A DNA stretch of 64,000 nt from Rhynchospora pubera (Eukaryota; Streptophyta; Magnoliopsida; Poales; Cyperaceae), in assembly GCA_028095005.1 (NCBI GenBank), contig CM051459.1, positions 487,190-551,189 of the forward strand, written 5' to 3'. Shown in pieces: positions 12,662-23,700 of the stretch. A program made the position numbers and the translations under genes. The notes beneath the pieces are model-generated. The model worked only from the letters and a program-made list of their open reading frames with translations. It was not told where the DNA came from and did not search any database. How positions within the stretch are numbered: the stretch's first letter is position 1; each line of letters opens with the position of its first letter.

Positions 12662-12936
12662 GATCTAAAATCTTCATTTGCCTCTCTCTCTCCATTTCCA
12701 GTACATTCACCGTGCCCCTGTAGGTGTTTTCTTCTTTCCTTTACTCTGGTGAACCCTCTATCATTGTTTCTCTTCTCTCCTTCATCTTCTGTCCTTGCCT
12801 GACGGCGACTGCTGAATATTGGTACTAACCTTTTCCTCGTTCTTGCTTTTCTTTCTATTACTTTGCTTTTGTCGTAGCCTACTCGCCTGTTCTTACTATC
12901 GTTTTGTTTAAATCTCTTTTGTTGCTTAGTTCCACC

Positions 12937-15900
12937 ATGCCTAAGAAGGTTTTCAGGGATTCAGACTCTAAGAAGATTAGGAGCAAATTCCCAACGTCTA
13001 GAGGTTTTGAATCTAATCCTTGGATCGATTCAAAAGTAGCTAAACTCAAAAGGAGTTTGGTTTTCGATGATCCAGAGGAGAGCGAGTTGTATGTGGAAGG
13101 AGCGGGTAAATTGGATCGTCCTTTTGAAACTTCAAAGGGAAGGGTGCTCTTTGCCAGATCTGCATGGTGGGGGATACGCCTACCCTTGTCGTCATTTCAA
13201 TGCACACTTCTCAATATGGTGAAAATTCCTCCAGGCCAACTTCTTCCCGTCGCTTGGTGCTGCATCACTTCCTTTGAGCGTCTGCTTACGGTGAATTTTG
13301 CAAACTTAGGTTTTAAGGCTAAAATTACCCCCACGGTGGGGCTGTTTGGATATTACTTCAAATTTTGCCGTCATAACGAATTCTGTACCATCAGAACTGT
13401 GCACCGTGTGTTCGCCAATAAACCCAGGAAAATAGGCAACTGGGAAGAGAACTTCGCCTTCTGCCGAGGGACCTTGATGGATGGAATGGGCATCTGTTTG
13501 GATTGGAACATGAATTCCACTGGGTTCACCAAGGTAGAATTCCCAGAACCTACCGAGGATGAGTATGCCACAATAGCCCATTTGGCTAGGACCTCTCAGG
13601 CGGGTTACCATTTGTGTTGGGATGGGGGAAGCCCTATAGCAGATGACCGCACCTTCGCTGAGTGCATCGAGCCTGATGATGGCGCAGACGAGGAGCTACC
13701 TCTGCAGCAGCTTAACTATTCCCCTCCTCCTGAAGAGGAAGGAGAAGGGTCGCCACCGCCGACCGAGTCTCCCACCGCTAGAGCTCTTACTGTTGCAAAA
13801 GTTCCTCCTGCCAAGAAAGCGTCTGCTTCCGCCCCCAAGGCTTCTGCGATGTTTAAAATTGCTAAGGGGGGCGGCTCTAAGGGTTCTAAGCCCGCTTCTT
13901 CTCGCATCTCTCAACATCCCAAAACCGCGCGTACGCTCGAGAAAGCCCCAACGGAGAGGGTGTTGGCCGAGGTAGGGTCAGCGGCAAAGGAAACTAAAAA
14001 GAGAAAGCGTGTCGAAGGTTCATCAAAACATTCTTCGCCGACTCCTCCAGACTTCCCTGGATCGTCTGTTGGTAGTGAATTAGCGGTGCCTGCTGCCCCA
14101 GGGCAAACATTCGAAAAAACATCTGGGAAGGCATCTGTTGGTGAGAAATCTGCGTCGGCTCACCCTTCCTCTTCTTCCCAGCGTCGCTTAACTACTCCGG
14201 ATGATTCCTGGCGCACAGCTCGCGTCAGGAAGATTTATGAAGATGAGAGAGTTTCTCTGCGCCTCCCTGGTATAAACGTGGATCCTTCCAAGTTTCAGGT
14301 TTTCACTCTTGTTTAGCTCGTCCAGCCTCACCATTTTTTTTTTTTTTGAACTGACGCAGTTATTTAATTGCGTAGGTGCCTCGTCTTGCTGCCTCCCTGC
14401 ATCGCGTGTCTTTGGACCTATGTCCACAAATTAGTAATTCGCTTACTGACTTATCAATGGAGGACAAGTTCATGCGAATGCATTCTTTACTGATGGAGTT
14501 GGGATGTCTCCAGGCGAGCGTTCATGGTCATTCTCGCAACTTTGGAAGTGCTTGGATGAAGTCATTATCTTCTTTGGCGGAAAGGAATGCCAAAATCGAC
14601 AAAGAGCTTCGCGTGCTTCGTGGAGAGCAAGAATCGGATTGGGGCTTTAAGGTGGATCTGTCGCAATTCTCGTTTGCGAAGCGCGCTTCTGATGAAGACC
14701 GGGCTGAGATGACTGCGTTGTTCGAAAAATTTGCCGCTGCTCAGGATACTTTGTTAGTTCGTGCGCAGGCTGCTGAAGCGGACAAAGATTTGATGTCAGA
14801 GACGCTGGGCCGTGCCTCCCGCGTCAATGTTGACCTTCAGAATCAGCTGTCTGCGGCGCAAATATCGCTGGACCAGCGCGACCAACAATTGGAGAGAGCC
14901 AAAGAACTTATTCTCCAACGAGATGGGGCCATATCTGACTGGAAGAAAACATGCGAGAAGGTAGCGCGCCAGGAGAAAGAGCGAATGGCTGAGTTGGCGA
15001 AGTTGAAGTTAACCAACGAGGCTTTGGGACGGAAGACTGAGGAACTGCTAAGCGAGCTTCAGAAGAAGGACCAAGAATTGGCAGGTCTTGGTGAAGAGGT
15101 ATCTCGGGTGAAAGCCGAAAAGGACCGACTATCGTCTGAGAAGGATCAGCTAGCGTCTGAAAAGGATCGGCTAGCTTCTGAAAAGGCCCAGTTACACTCT
15201 GAGGTTATTCAGTCCTCCTCGCTGTTGCAGGAATCTTCTGTTCGTCTTGTTGAGCTGCAAGCCGAGATAGAAAGATTGAAGTCTCTTCCTGCCACTTCCA
15301 AAGGCAAAGAGATTTGTATTGATAAGGGAGAAGTCCGCTCTTCCCATGATTTTCTTCAGGCCTTCCTTCAATCCACAGGTGCCCAAGCTGCAGCTACCCG
15401 CCTTGTTTGCGGGGGTCTTCACTACATGCTGAAGTTGAAGTGTGATCAACTGCGCCAATACTATCCATTCACCCGGGAGGAGTTTGGGATTATGGACCCT
15501 GCGCCAGAGCCAGATGTCGCGCTATCGCAGTGCCGCTGGGATGAGGAAAGTGGCGATCTCATTTGCCAAGATGAGGAAGGTGACCGAGTGGTAGAGCTAG
15601 GTATGGAGGTGACAAAACCTCTCTTGACTCCTCGCTACCCTTGGTCAAGCTCTGGCGCTGCTTGGCCCTCAGACATAACTCGTCCTTCTAGGGAGGAAAT
15701 TGAAGTCGAAGACGAAGACGGGGGAGGATCTGACGAGGAGAGGTCTGCAGGGGTAAACACCTTTGGGGAGGCTGGACCCGTTGCCGAGCTAGCTGAAGAT
15801 CTTGCTCGCCTTTCCCCGCATCATGCCGAGGGGGCAGGATCACTTAACATCTCCGAACATTTTGACCAGATGATGAATGAAACAAGGGAGTATAACTTGC

Positions 15901-15977
15901 TCCATCCAGATCTTCAGCTGAGTGATTTTAGTCTCCCTGGTGGCTCTTTAGGTGGTGACGTAGATGGAGAGCCATGA
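12937..15977 (+). CDS. Antisense gene of the Tat-like element: gypsy-type transposase-like, coiled coil
   Basis: Two long frames (to 14298, and 14376-15977) join in phase across a 77-base GT...AG intron, giving about 987 residues. The start is ATG 12937 in a CCACC context. Residues about 60-240 resemble the plant 'putative gypsy type transposon' (Transposase_28, PF04195) domain, a family assignment from memory of its pattern. Then comes a low-complexity Pro/Ser/Ala/Lys region (about 245-440), a long coiled coil (about 520-720) with four SEKD(R/Q)LA repeats near 15117-15190, and an acidic tail. It lies opposite to gag in the place where Tat-lineage elements are known to carry extra antisense frames. 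Its biochemical role is unknown. Both exons are free of stops, unlike gag of the same copy. Confidence 0.75.
14299..14375 (+). other. Intron in the antisense gene
   Basis: Exon 1 ends CAG, followed by GTTTTC. A poly-T tract precedes TTGCGTAG, and exon 2 resumes in phase 0. Without splicing the protein would stop at 14314-14316. The short length, T-rich body and restored frame support a real plant intron. Confidence 0.75.
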
Positions 15978-16862
15978 AGTATTGTTTCATGTTTGATCAT
16001 CTGTTGTATGCTATAATGTAAACATAAACCTTTTGGATTATAGTACTTTCTTTGAAAGACTTTTCTTGTGCGACCTAATTATATAATTGCTTTGTTGCTG
16101 TGTCTTGAATCATATAATTGTTTTGTTGTTGTTTGTTATTATTGTGACTTGATGTTGCATAAGTAAGTCTGAACTTTGACGAGAAATGCTATATAGTAAA
16201 TACGAGGGAAGCGACGAAGTTAGTGCGCAAGGTAATGTTTAGACACATTATGAAACGTAGGTAATAATGCGTGTTTGATTGATGATGTTAGGGTGACGAG
16301 TGCGACGAAAGTATAACATAACATAGATGAAGTCTAAAAGGAAATGAGGCACGTGCAAAAAGTAATGTGAAAGAAGATGATATACGAACAGGCTTGAACT
16401 CATCATTTTTCATAAAAGTACATAATGTCATATCTTTGCTGATACATGCCTAACGAGGCTAAGGGATGTTGACTTTCTTTCCTAGCTAAAGGGGGGGGCG
16501 GGGGGCCATCGCATATAAGGGATGTTGACTTTCTTTTGCCTTCATGACTCCCCTTCCATCGTGATGGAGGTCGACTGGAGAGCTACTCTCTTCTACCATC
16601 ACGCTTGAAGACGACGCTGCTTTGGATTGGGCTCCTTTGGTTATGTAGAAAGTGTGCGTCGCCGCGCCGTTTATTGGCGTCGAGGTTGATACCTTCTTTG
16701 ACGAGGTGTCAGCGGCGATCTTGCTCCTTCCTTTCCAAAGGAATTGACCCATGATATAAGCTTGCCCTCTCTCTCGCGCCGAGCATTCTCCATCTGTTAT
16801 TAACAGTTGGCGACCGGCTACTCGAGGGCGACCTCTAATTTAGATATGGTAAGGTCGCCTGC
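15978..16862. other. Tat-like internal non-coding segment, left of the Athila insertion
   Basis: Follows the antisense-gene stop. It contains AT-rich sequence suited to polyadenylation (about 16005-16030) and a G-run near 16490. No gene is supported; an 88-codon minus-strand frame at 16486-16752 has no recognisable features. Confidence 0.5.
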
Positions 16863-18729
16863 TGATATCGTTATTATTTGTAGGTTTTTGGACCGTACTT
16901 AGCACTCAAATCATACTCAAACCATTCAATTATTTGATAAATTGCTATGATTTTCTAGGGATTGGCTCTACCGTCGTCTTTTCTCTTATTTTCAGGTTTC
17001 TCGATGATTTCTAGTGGATTCTCGAATATTAGATGGATTTTGGCACTTGGCATACGCTAGACGACTCATTCCTAGCACTTGGAGGCAACATCAAAGCTAC
17101 TACTCGGACCGAAGGCACGTTTATTGCATAAAATGAGAGTCTAAGGAAAGCAAATGGCTAAATAGAGTCAACATGATTGTAGAGCTCAACCTAAGCTTTC
17201 CAACGACTTTTGAATCACCTAAATCGGAGTTCGGACGAAAGAGATATGACCAAAATACCACATGTATTCAAAGATGGAGTCTCAGTTCGACCCGAACAGA
17301 TCCAGTTCGACCCGAAGTGCTCTAGTTCGGTCCGAACTGAGGTCATTTGGTCCGAATTGAGCTGTTTTGACCCAAATTAGCCCTGTCCAGTCCGAACAAA
17401 ACTTGTCCAGACCGAACCGAGAGCTGCCATGGCATATTTGGAAGGGTCTTCACGCATGGAAACTCGATATTTTGGTATGTCTTCTTGCCATAGCGCCCCA
17501 GCCTCCTTTCCAAGCCAGAAGACCACTATATATTCGCCCGAAGGCCTGAAGGAAAGGAATTCTACCCTCCATAACACAATTCCACCTTCCTTAGGTGATT
17601 CCACCATTGATTTCATTGATGCAACCATATTCTTGAGGCGACGGCAGCAAGGAGAAGGTTGGAGACACGCGTTGCAACACCCCACTGCCTTTGATAATTG
17701 AAGATCGAGCATAGAAAGACAACTTGGTTTATTCTTCCTATGTCTTTATCTCTAATTTCCATGGGCTTGTATCTTGTGATTTCTACTCTATTTATTGTTT
17801 GTTTTAGTACTATGTTAGGCTAAATATATGTTGTCTTAGGGTATGGATGTAGTTTAGGTTTAGTTTGATGTTATGACTTGATATGACTTGATGTTTTGCT
17901 TTATGATCTATTTATTGAGTAGTATTTTAATTGCTTGTTTAATTCCCTTGTTTTGACCTGATTTACTTCTAAATAAAGGCCTGTTTAGTTAAGTTACAAG
18001 GTTAGGTTAAACAATTAGGATTAAATTAAGTACTTGGGATAAGTCGAAGATTCGAAAGAGGAGATTAGCTAGCACTGAAAGGTGTAGTTTCTAAGTTGGC
18101 TGAAAGGCAACTTAGATATCCCTAAGAAAACAAATAAATAAGACATAGGTTAATTAAAATACCGACACGAAAGTTTAGGTTTAATTGGTCTATGTGGGCA
18201 AAGTAGAGACCTGTACTAATTTCTAGTCCAAAAGACGACAGTTGAGGATTAGGTAATGTAGCTATAGCCGATCTGAGCCCTTCATAAAGTTAAAACTCAA
18301 GTTGTATGGTCATAACTCAACATACCAGCCTCTGTTCGGACCGAACAAGTCGTGTTCGGACCGAACTGACGGCCTATGCTTAGATTTGTTGTTATTTAAC
18401 GCGACAGCGAGCGATCCAGCAAATCGAGGACTAAACCTAAGTGAATCCTGACCCCTAAGACGCCTTATTATACTTGAAAAACCCCCAAAATCTACTTACT
18501 TTAGTTTACCTTATTATTTAGAATCAAAACAACCAAAAATATCTACTTAATTGCATTGTTATTTACAACACTCTCACCCTTATTTTATTGTCTAGCTTCA
18601 TAAAAAAAACAAGTCCAGTAATCGTTAATCCGTCCTGTGGGTTCGACCCTAAGCTTAACTCCGAACGACTAGTGAGGTTAGGTCTAGGTTTATAAATTTA
18701 TTTGATTCCTAGGTTTAAAGCCTTCATCA
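16863..18729 (+). repeat. Athila-like 5' LTR
   Basis: 1867-bp direct repeat of 23701-25567, starting TGATATCG and ending CTTCATCA. A cluster of about seven dyad variants lies at 17282-17424 and two perfect ones at 18331-18366. The open frames seen here recur identically in the other LTR and look like chance. Confidence 0.95.
17282..17424 (+). repeat. TTCGG(A/T)CCGAA dyad cluster in the Athila-like LTR
   Basis: About seven copies in 140 bp, some perfect (AGTTCGGTCCGAACT near 17320) and some degenerate (TTCGACCCGAA, TTTGGTCCGAA, GTCCAGTCCGAAC). The same cluster is duplicated at about 24120-24262 in the 3' LTR. Confidence 0.85.
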
Positions 18730-18732
18730 AAT

Positions 18733-18751
18733 TGGCGCCGTTGCCGGGGAC
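18733..18751 (+). other. Athila-like primer-binding site
   Basis: TGGCGCCGTTGCCGGGGAC follows the LTR after three bases. This matches the tRNA-Asp-type primer site common in Athila elements. Confidence 0.88.
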
Positions 18752-19017
18752 GGTGTCGATATTGGATACTTGTTTGAGTATTTGGAGACTAGATTTTTAT
18801 TTTTTCTTTTTACCTACTTCTCTCTCTCTTTATTGCAGGACTGGCAGGCAAGACACGTAGGAAGAATTCTCCACCTCCAAAAGTTCGAAATTACTTCTTC
18901 CGACACTTGACAGAGGATCCAGAACAGCCACCAGCCCCTCAACCCACTCCGTGTTCGGACCGAACAGGACCAGTTCGGACCGAACTGAGCCTTGAACAGA
19001 GAGAAGGAAGCCTAACA

Positions 19018-21918
19018 ATGGCCGAGGCACTCACTCCCGAGGCCATTGCACAGCGCACACAAGAATTGGAGAACCTCCGTCTCCAACTTGAGCAAAGAGA
19101 GGCTCGACTGACAGCCGATCGGACCCTCCTAACGGGTCAAAGGAGAGATTTTGACAATGAGCGCCGTCGATGGACTCAAGAAGATGAGGGAAGCATCCAT
19201 AACTCCGACGACGAAGATGAGGAAGATCATGAAAGGACTCTCATGGAGTTTGGAGTTCCCAGCGCAAGAAACGTGGGCGGACCGGTGGTGATTCCAGGCA
19301 TCGCCGCTAACAACATGCAAATCGCCCCCAACCACGTCGTGCTTGTGCAACAAAATCCATTCTATGGGAACGACGATGAGGATCCCCATGCTCACTTACA
19401 AACTTTTATTGATTGCACTAGATTAATTAAGTTTAATGGTGTTCCTCAACAAGCAATTAGGCTATTGTTATTTCACTTCACCCTTAAGGACCGAGCACAA
19501 AAATGGTATAAAACATTGAAAAAAGGGTCAATTAGGTCTTGGGATGAAATGGCACAAACCTTCTTGGATAGGTATTTTCCTTCGGATAGAGCGGATAAAA
19601 TTAGAGCTGAATTGAATAATTTTGCCCAAAACCAAAATGAATCAATGAGGGATGCTTGGGAACGGTTTAGGGATTTAGAAAATTCTTGTCCACATCATGG
19701 GATTCAAGAATGGATGCTCCTTAAATCATTCTACACTGGACTTTATGACAATATTAAAATCAATCTTGATTCTCTTTCAGGTGGGGCATTCAAAAGACTT
19801 GATACGGCACGAGGGCGAGATTTACTTGATTATTGTGCAAGAAACTACACATGGTACCCTCTACTCATTCCCCGCCACTCAAGTAGTTCGAGGCAACAAG
19901 TGCACAAAATTTCAACTAAAGAGGCGAGGATAGAGGAGCTAGAAGCTGAACTTGCCGCTTACCAATCGGCTCAAGGGACACATCTCCATTCAAGCCAATG
20001 CGGAGCATGCGGCGAGGAAGGACACACATCTATCAATTGTCCTCTTGCCAAAATTGGTAACGGAGGGGCCCAAGTGAACTACCTACACAATGGGCCCCCT
20101 TATGGTTCAAAGTACCAAAATAACCCGCCAAATTTGTATAGGAATGCACAATTCAACAACAACAATAGAGACCAATCATTTCAAAAGAAGCCCTATTTCG
20201 AAAGGGAAGAAATTCCAATTGTTGTTCAAGAATTCATGAGTGAGCAAGAAAAGATTAACAAATCTATGGCTTTAGGGTTAGATGAATTGAAGGCCACCAC
20301 CGATGAATTGAAGGTGACTATCAACGAATTTAAGGGAAGTGCGAGCACCTTGCAACGCTTGGAGCGTATGATGGAAGCACACTTCTCCCGACCACCAGGC
20401 AAGCTTCCAAGCCAACCACAAGTCAACCCAAGTGCAGAGATCAAAGCCATACATGTCCTACGAAGCAGCAAAGAGTACCAAGATCAGCCCGTGCCTACCA
20501 ACGAAACAGTTCGACCCTCAGTTCGGACCGAACCACCTCCAGTTCGGACCGAACCACTTCTAGTTCAGGTCGAACATCCAGTTTTGGAGCAAGTGACCTC
20601 ACCATGCCCAGTTCGGTCCGAACAGCCCCTTGTTTGGTCCGAACAGAGAGAAAATGATGCCCAAGGAGATGTCCAAGCCAAGGGGAAGAAGAAAACGCAG
20701 CAACCTGAATCAACCTATCGACCCCCTGTCCCATTTCCTCAGCGACTTTTAAAGAAAAAGGAAGCTGAACAATTTAGGACCTTTTGGGAGATTCTCAAGC
20801 AATTGAAGGTCAACATTCCATTCACGGATGTCATAGCTCAAGTGCCGATCTTTGCAAGATTCTTGAAAGAGTTATGCACAGGCAAGAGGTCCATGGAAGA
20901 ACTCAAAACGGTGGCCCTAACACACAAGAGTAGCGAGGCTTTGAAAAGCAAGATGCCCCCAAAACTTGAGGATCCGGGTAGGTTTGCTCTTCCTTGCACT
21001 ATTGGTAATGCAACAATTAAGCAAGCCTTGTGTGATATGGGGGCTAGTGTGAGTCTTATGCCCAAGACAATGTTTGACAAGATTGGTTTTGGCGAGTTGA
21101 GACCTACACGCATGACGTTGAAACTCGCCGATTCTTCAATGCGGTTACCATTAGGTATTCTCAAAGATGTGCCCGTCCAAGTGGATAAGTTTGTCATACC
21201 GGGGGATTTTGTTGTGGTAGACATGGAAGAAGATAAGGAGGTGCCTATAATTTTGGGACGCCCCTTTCTTAGAACCGCGGGTATAAAAATGGATGCTCGA
21301 GATGGGACGATTGTGGTTAGAGTGGGAGGAGAGAAGCTCCGTTTCTCAATAGACCATGCTTTGGAATGCCCTGATCCCATTAACAAGTGTTGCATGGTCA
21401 AATGGGTCTCTAAAATCGAAGAATTTCCTAAGGATCACTCTCATGATGCTCTGCTCGACCCCAACAATGTCTGTCCAGACCAAATTGCTAGACCTTCGGA
21501 CCGAACCCCCTCTAGTTCGGACCGAACAATAGTCCAACTTGAAGAATCAAAGGTCACAGACACTCTGTTCGGTCCGAGCAGGATCAAGTTCGGTCCAAAC
21601 AGCCCCTTGTTCGGTCCGAACTGTTCTTCTTCGGTCCAAACTGAGACCCCCAAAGTCAAAATCAAGCATCATCCAACGCCTCTTAGTCAAACGGACCTTG
21701 TTATTGCTGATTTCAAGCTAGATACAGGTCAAACAAAGAAATTGTTGGTGAACAAAGGAGCAATGGGGTACTCACTTGATGATTTGAAAGGCATCGATCC
21801 CACGATTCGCATGGATGAGACTATCTTGGGAAGGGATCGCATGAAAGACATCAACAACAAGGGCTATGACAAATCGCTCGCCGTCTCGCTCTCCGGGTCC
21901 GATCCAATCAAGACTTAA
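19018..21918 (+). CDS. gag-pro: Athila-like gag-protease
   Basis: About 966 residues from the first ATG. The frame is open from 18793, and the sequence behind a strong acceptor-like TTGCAG (18834-18839) also looks coding, so a non-AUG or spliced start further upstream is possible. Retrotransposon Gag core: residues about 75-285 from this ATG. Zinc knuckle: CGACGEEGHTSINC, about 325-338. An aspartic protease has the active site CDMGASVSLMP (about 21031-21063) and ILGRP flap-side motif (about 21250). Dyad-encoded linkers (VRTE, FGPN, SDRT) flank the protease at 20507-20645 and 21494-21648. The frame is intact, so Gag and protease could still be made. There is no RT or integrase. Confidence 0.88.
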   Translation: MAEALTPEAIAQRTQELENLRLQLEQREARLTADRTLLTGQRRDFDNERRRWTQEDEGSIHNSDDEDEEDHERTLMEFGVPSARNVGGPVVIPGIAANNMQIAPNHVVLVQQNPFYGNDDEDPHAHLQTFIDCTRLIKFNGVPQQAIRLLLFHFTLKDRAQKWYKTLKKGSIRSWDEMAQTFLDRYFPSDRADKIRAELNNFAQNQNESMRDAWERFRDLENSCPHHGIQEWMLLKSFYTGLYDNIKINLDSLSGGAFKRLDTARGRDLLDYCARNYTWYPLLIPRHSSSSRQQVHKISTKEARIEELEAELAAYQSAQGTHLHSSQCGACGEEGHTSINCPLAKIGNGGAQVNYLHNGPPYGSKYQNNPPNLYRNAQFNNNNRDQSFQKKPYFEREEIPIVVQEFMSEQEKINKSMALGLDELKATTDELKVTINEFKGSASTLQRLERMMEAHFSRPPGKLPSQPQVNPSAEIKAIHVLRSSKEYQDQPVPTNETVRPSVRTEPPPVRTEPLLVQVEHPVLEQVTSPCPVRSEQPLVWSEQRENDAQGDVQAKGKKKTQQPESTYRPPVPFPQRLLKKKEAEQFRTFWEILKQLKVNIPFTDVIAQVPIFARFLKELCTGKRSMEELKTVALTHKSSEALKSKMPPKLEDPGRFALPCTIGNATIKQALCDMGASVSLMPKTMFDKIGFGELRPTRMTLKLADSSMRLPLGILKDVPVQVDKFVIPGDFVVVDMEEDKEVPIILGRPFLRTAGIKMDARDGTIVVRVGGEKLRFSIDHALECPDPINKCCMVKWVSKIEEFPKDHSHDALLDPNNVCPDQIARPSDRTPSSSDRTIVQLEESKVTDTLFGPSRIKFGPNSPLFGPNCSSSVQTETPKVKIKHHPTPLSQTDLVIADFKLDTGQTKKLLVNKGAMGYSLDDLKGIDPTIRMDETILGRDRMKDINNKGYDKSLAVSLSGSDPIKT
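20507..20645 (+). repeat. Dyad cluster between Gag and protease
   Basis: Six dyad copies or variants inside the coding frame, mostly read as VRTE or VRSE. They sit in a Pro/Glu-rich linker, a place tolerant of insertions. Confidence 0.85.
21494..21648 (+). repeat. Dyad cluster after the protease
   Basis: Six copies in the coding frame, read as SDRT in the first two and as FGPN or FGPS in the next. The reading frame through the motif therefore differs from the cluster at 20507. Confidence 0.85.
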
Positions 21919-23682
21919 TGAAAAGATGGTCAAGCTAGGGACCTAAAACAAGCGCTTCTTGGGAGGCAACCCAAGGATTTCTCAACTCTTCTTTCATTTA
22001 TTTTGTCATTGTCATTAAAAATAAAAAAATACAAAAAAATAATAAAATAGAAAATCCATAAAAATTTGAAAAATAGAAAATAACAAAAATAGAATTTGAT
22101 GTTTGTGTTTGTTTGTTTGTAGGAAAATCTTGAGGCACAAACGAAGGAAGATGTAATTCGTGCTAGAGCACCATGGGTTACGCGAACCAACTAACCCCGA
22201 ACGACCTCATACGGATTGCATCAAAAGACTTGAAGATTGATAGAGCCATCTTGAAACTCGAGAAAACAAACTAGGAACAAAACGACATGTTTAAAAGCAA
22301 AAATTGGCTAAGTTCTCTTTTCCTCCTATTTACTTTTCTTTGTGATTGAATGCATTGAGGACAATGCTTGACTTAAGTTTGGGGGGGAGGAAATAGGAGA
22401 AAATTTCGAACTTTTGATTGAAATTGCTCAAAATTTTTGCAAATTTGGATAAATTTTGAATTTCACAGCTTCTGTTCGGTCCGAACAGAGTCTTGTCCGG
22501 TCCGAACAGCTTCTGTCCGGTCCGAACAGAGACATAAAAATTGGATTTTTGCCTAGTTTTGTTTGGAAATTGAATTGATATGTCTAGTTTCTCTCGATTT
22601 GGATTTTAAATGATGAAACTCACACTTGAAACTGTTTTGAAGTCAAACAAATTTTTTCTTCAAGGACCCTAGAATGTTATGATATCTCATGATTAATTTT
22701 TGCACCAATGGGCCGAAATGAAAATATTTTGAGAAAATTAGAACTCGATCTTGGATGCTTAAAATTGTTAAATCAGTTTTAGTCGATTCTCACAAGTTTT
22801 TACCGAGTGAACTGATTCGTGTTTGACAAACCTTTGTTTAAAAAGAAATTTATCGACTTCGGAAATTATGAAATGAACTTGGACTTGTTGAAAATGCTTT
22901 TAATCGCTTGAATCACCAACAAGCAATCTTAATGGGACAATAAAATCAAAATAGTTGTGAAAACGAGGATGCACCGAGGCCTTTTTCCACCAACTCAACC
23001 ACAAATTGGAGGGTATTGGATTAATTACAAGTTGTCGGGAATTATAACTCAAAGCTCTCGAGGTATAATTGGGTAACTTGTAAATAATTTCTACCGGACC
23101 CGGTGTGAAAGCATTGGTAAAGGAGTTGTTGAGTATTATGGCCCAAGTGTACCGTGGCCATAGTCGAGCAACACCCGTCCAACCTCCCTAGCGCGTCATG
23201 TGCTAGTAGCAAATTCAAGGCCAATGACACCGCATTATATCCTCTAGGGTGTAAAGCCCCACGACTCGACTTACACGAAGAAAAAAAAATTGGTGAAAAA
23301 AGAAAAAGTGAAATTGGTTTTAAGAGAAGTTCAATATAAAATTTCCGACTTTGATAAAGGACTTTACAAACTTTTGTGAAAAAATGAAAAGGAACGGGTG
23401 ATTGAAATTGAGATCGCATTTGAAATAACAAAGAGAAGCTAGAGTTCTAAAATTTGAGAGAAGATTTCATTAGGACCAAGAGTTGCATGAATTAATTTGT
23501 AGAACACTAAACTTGGTTCTTGAAATTAAATTTTTGTTTGACTTATTTGATTGAAGTGTGAAAAGTTTAGGCATAGCAATTGGTTTCACGACATTTCTTG
23601 GTTTGAGTTACAACTCAATGTTTAAGGTTTTAAGTACAGTCCAAAATTCTAAGCTTAGGGCGTTGCTTGAGGACAAGCAAAG
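21919..23682 (+). other. Athila-like 3' non-coding region
   Basis: Follows the gag-protease stop where RT would be expected. It contains the GGGAGGCAACCCAAG block (about 21960-21975) typical of Athila-type elements and a purine-tract-like TTAAGTTTGGGGGGG at about 22374-22388. Three dyads lie at 22471-22530, including a perfect 19-bp copy. No RT or integrase coding was found. Confidence 0.75.
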
Positions 23683-23700
23683 TTTAAGTTTGGGGGAATT
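23683..23700 (+). other. Athila-like polypurine tract
   Basis: TTAAGTTTGGGGGAATT abuts the 3' LTR. A near copy lies 1.3 kb upstream (about 22374-22388), each preceded by a GAGGACAA block. Confidence 0.85.

Noticed and set aside
17377..17712. 111- and 90-codon frames repeated at 24215-24550
   Set aside because: They lie wholly inside the Athila-like LTRs and overlap each other on both strands; their identity only reflects LTR identity.
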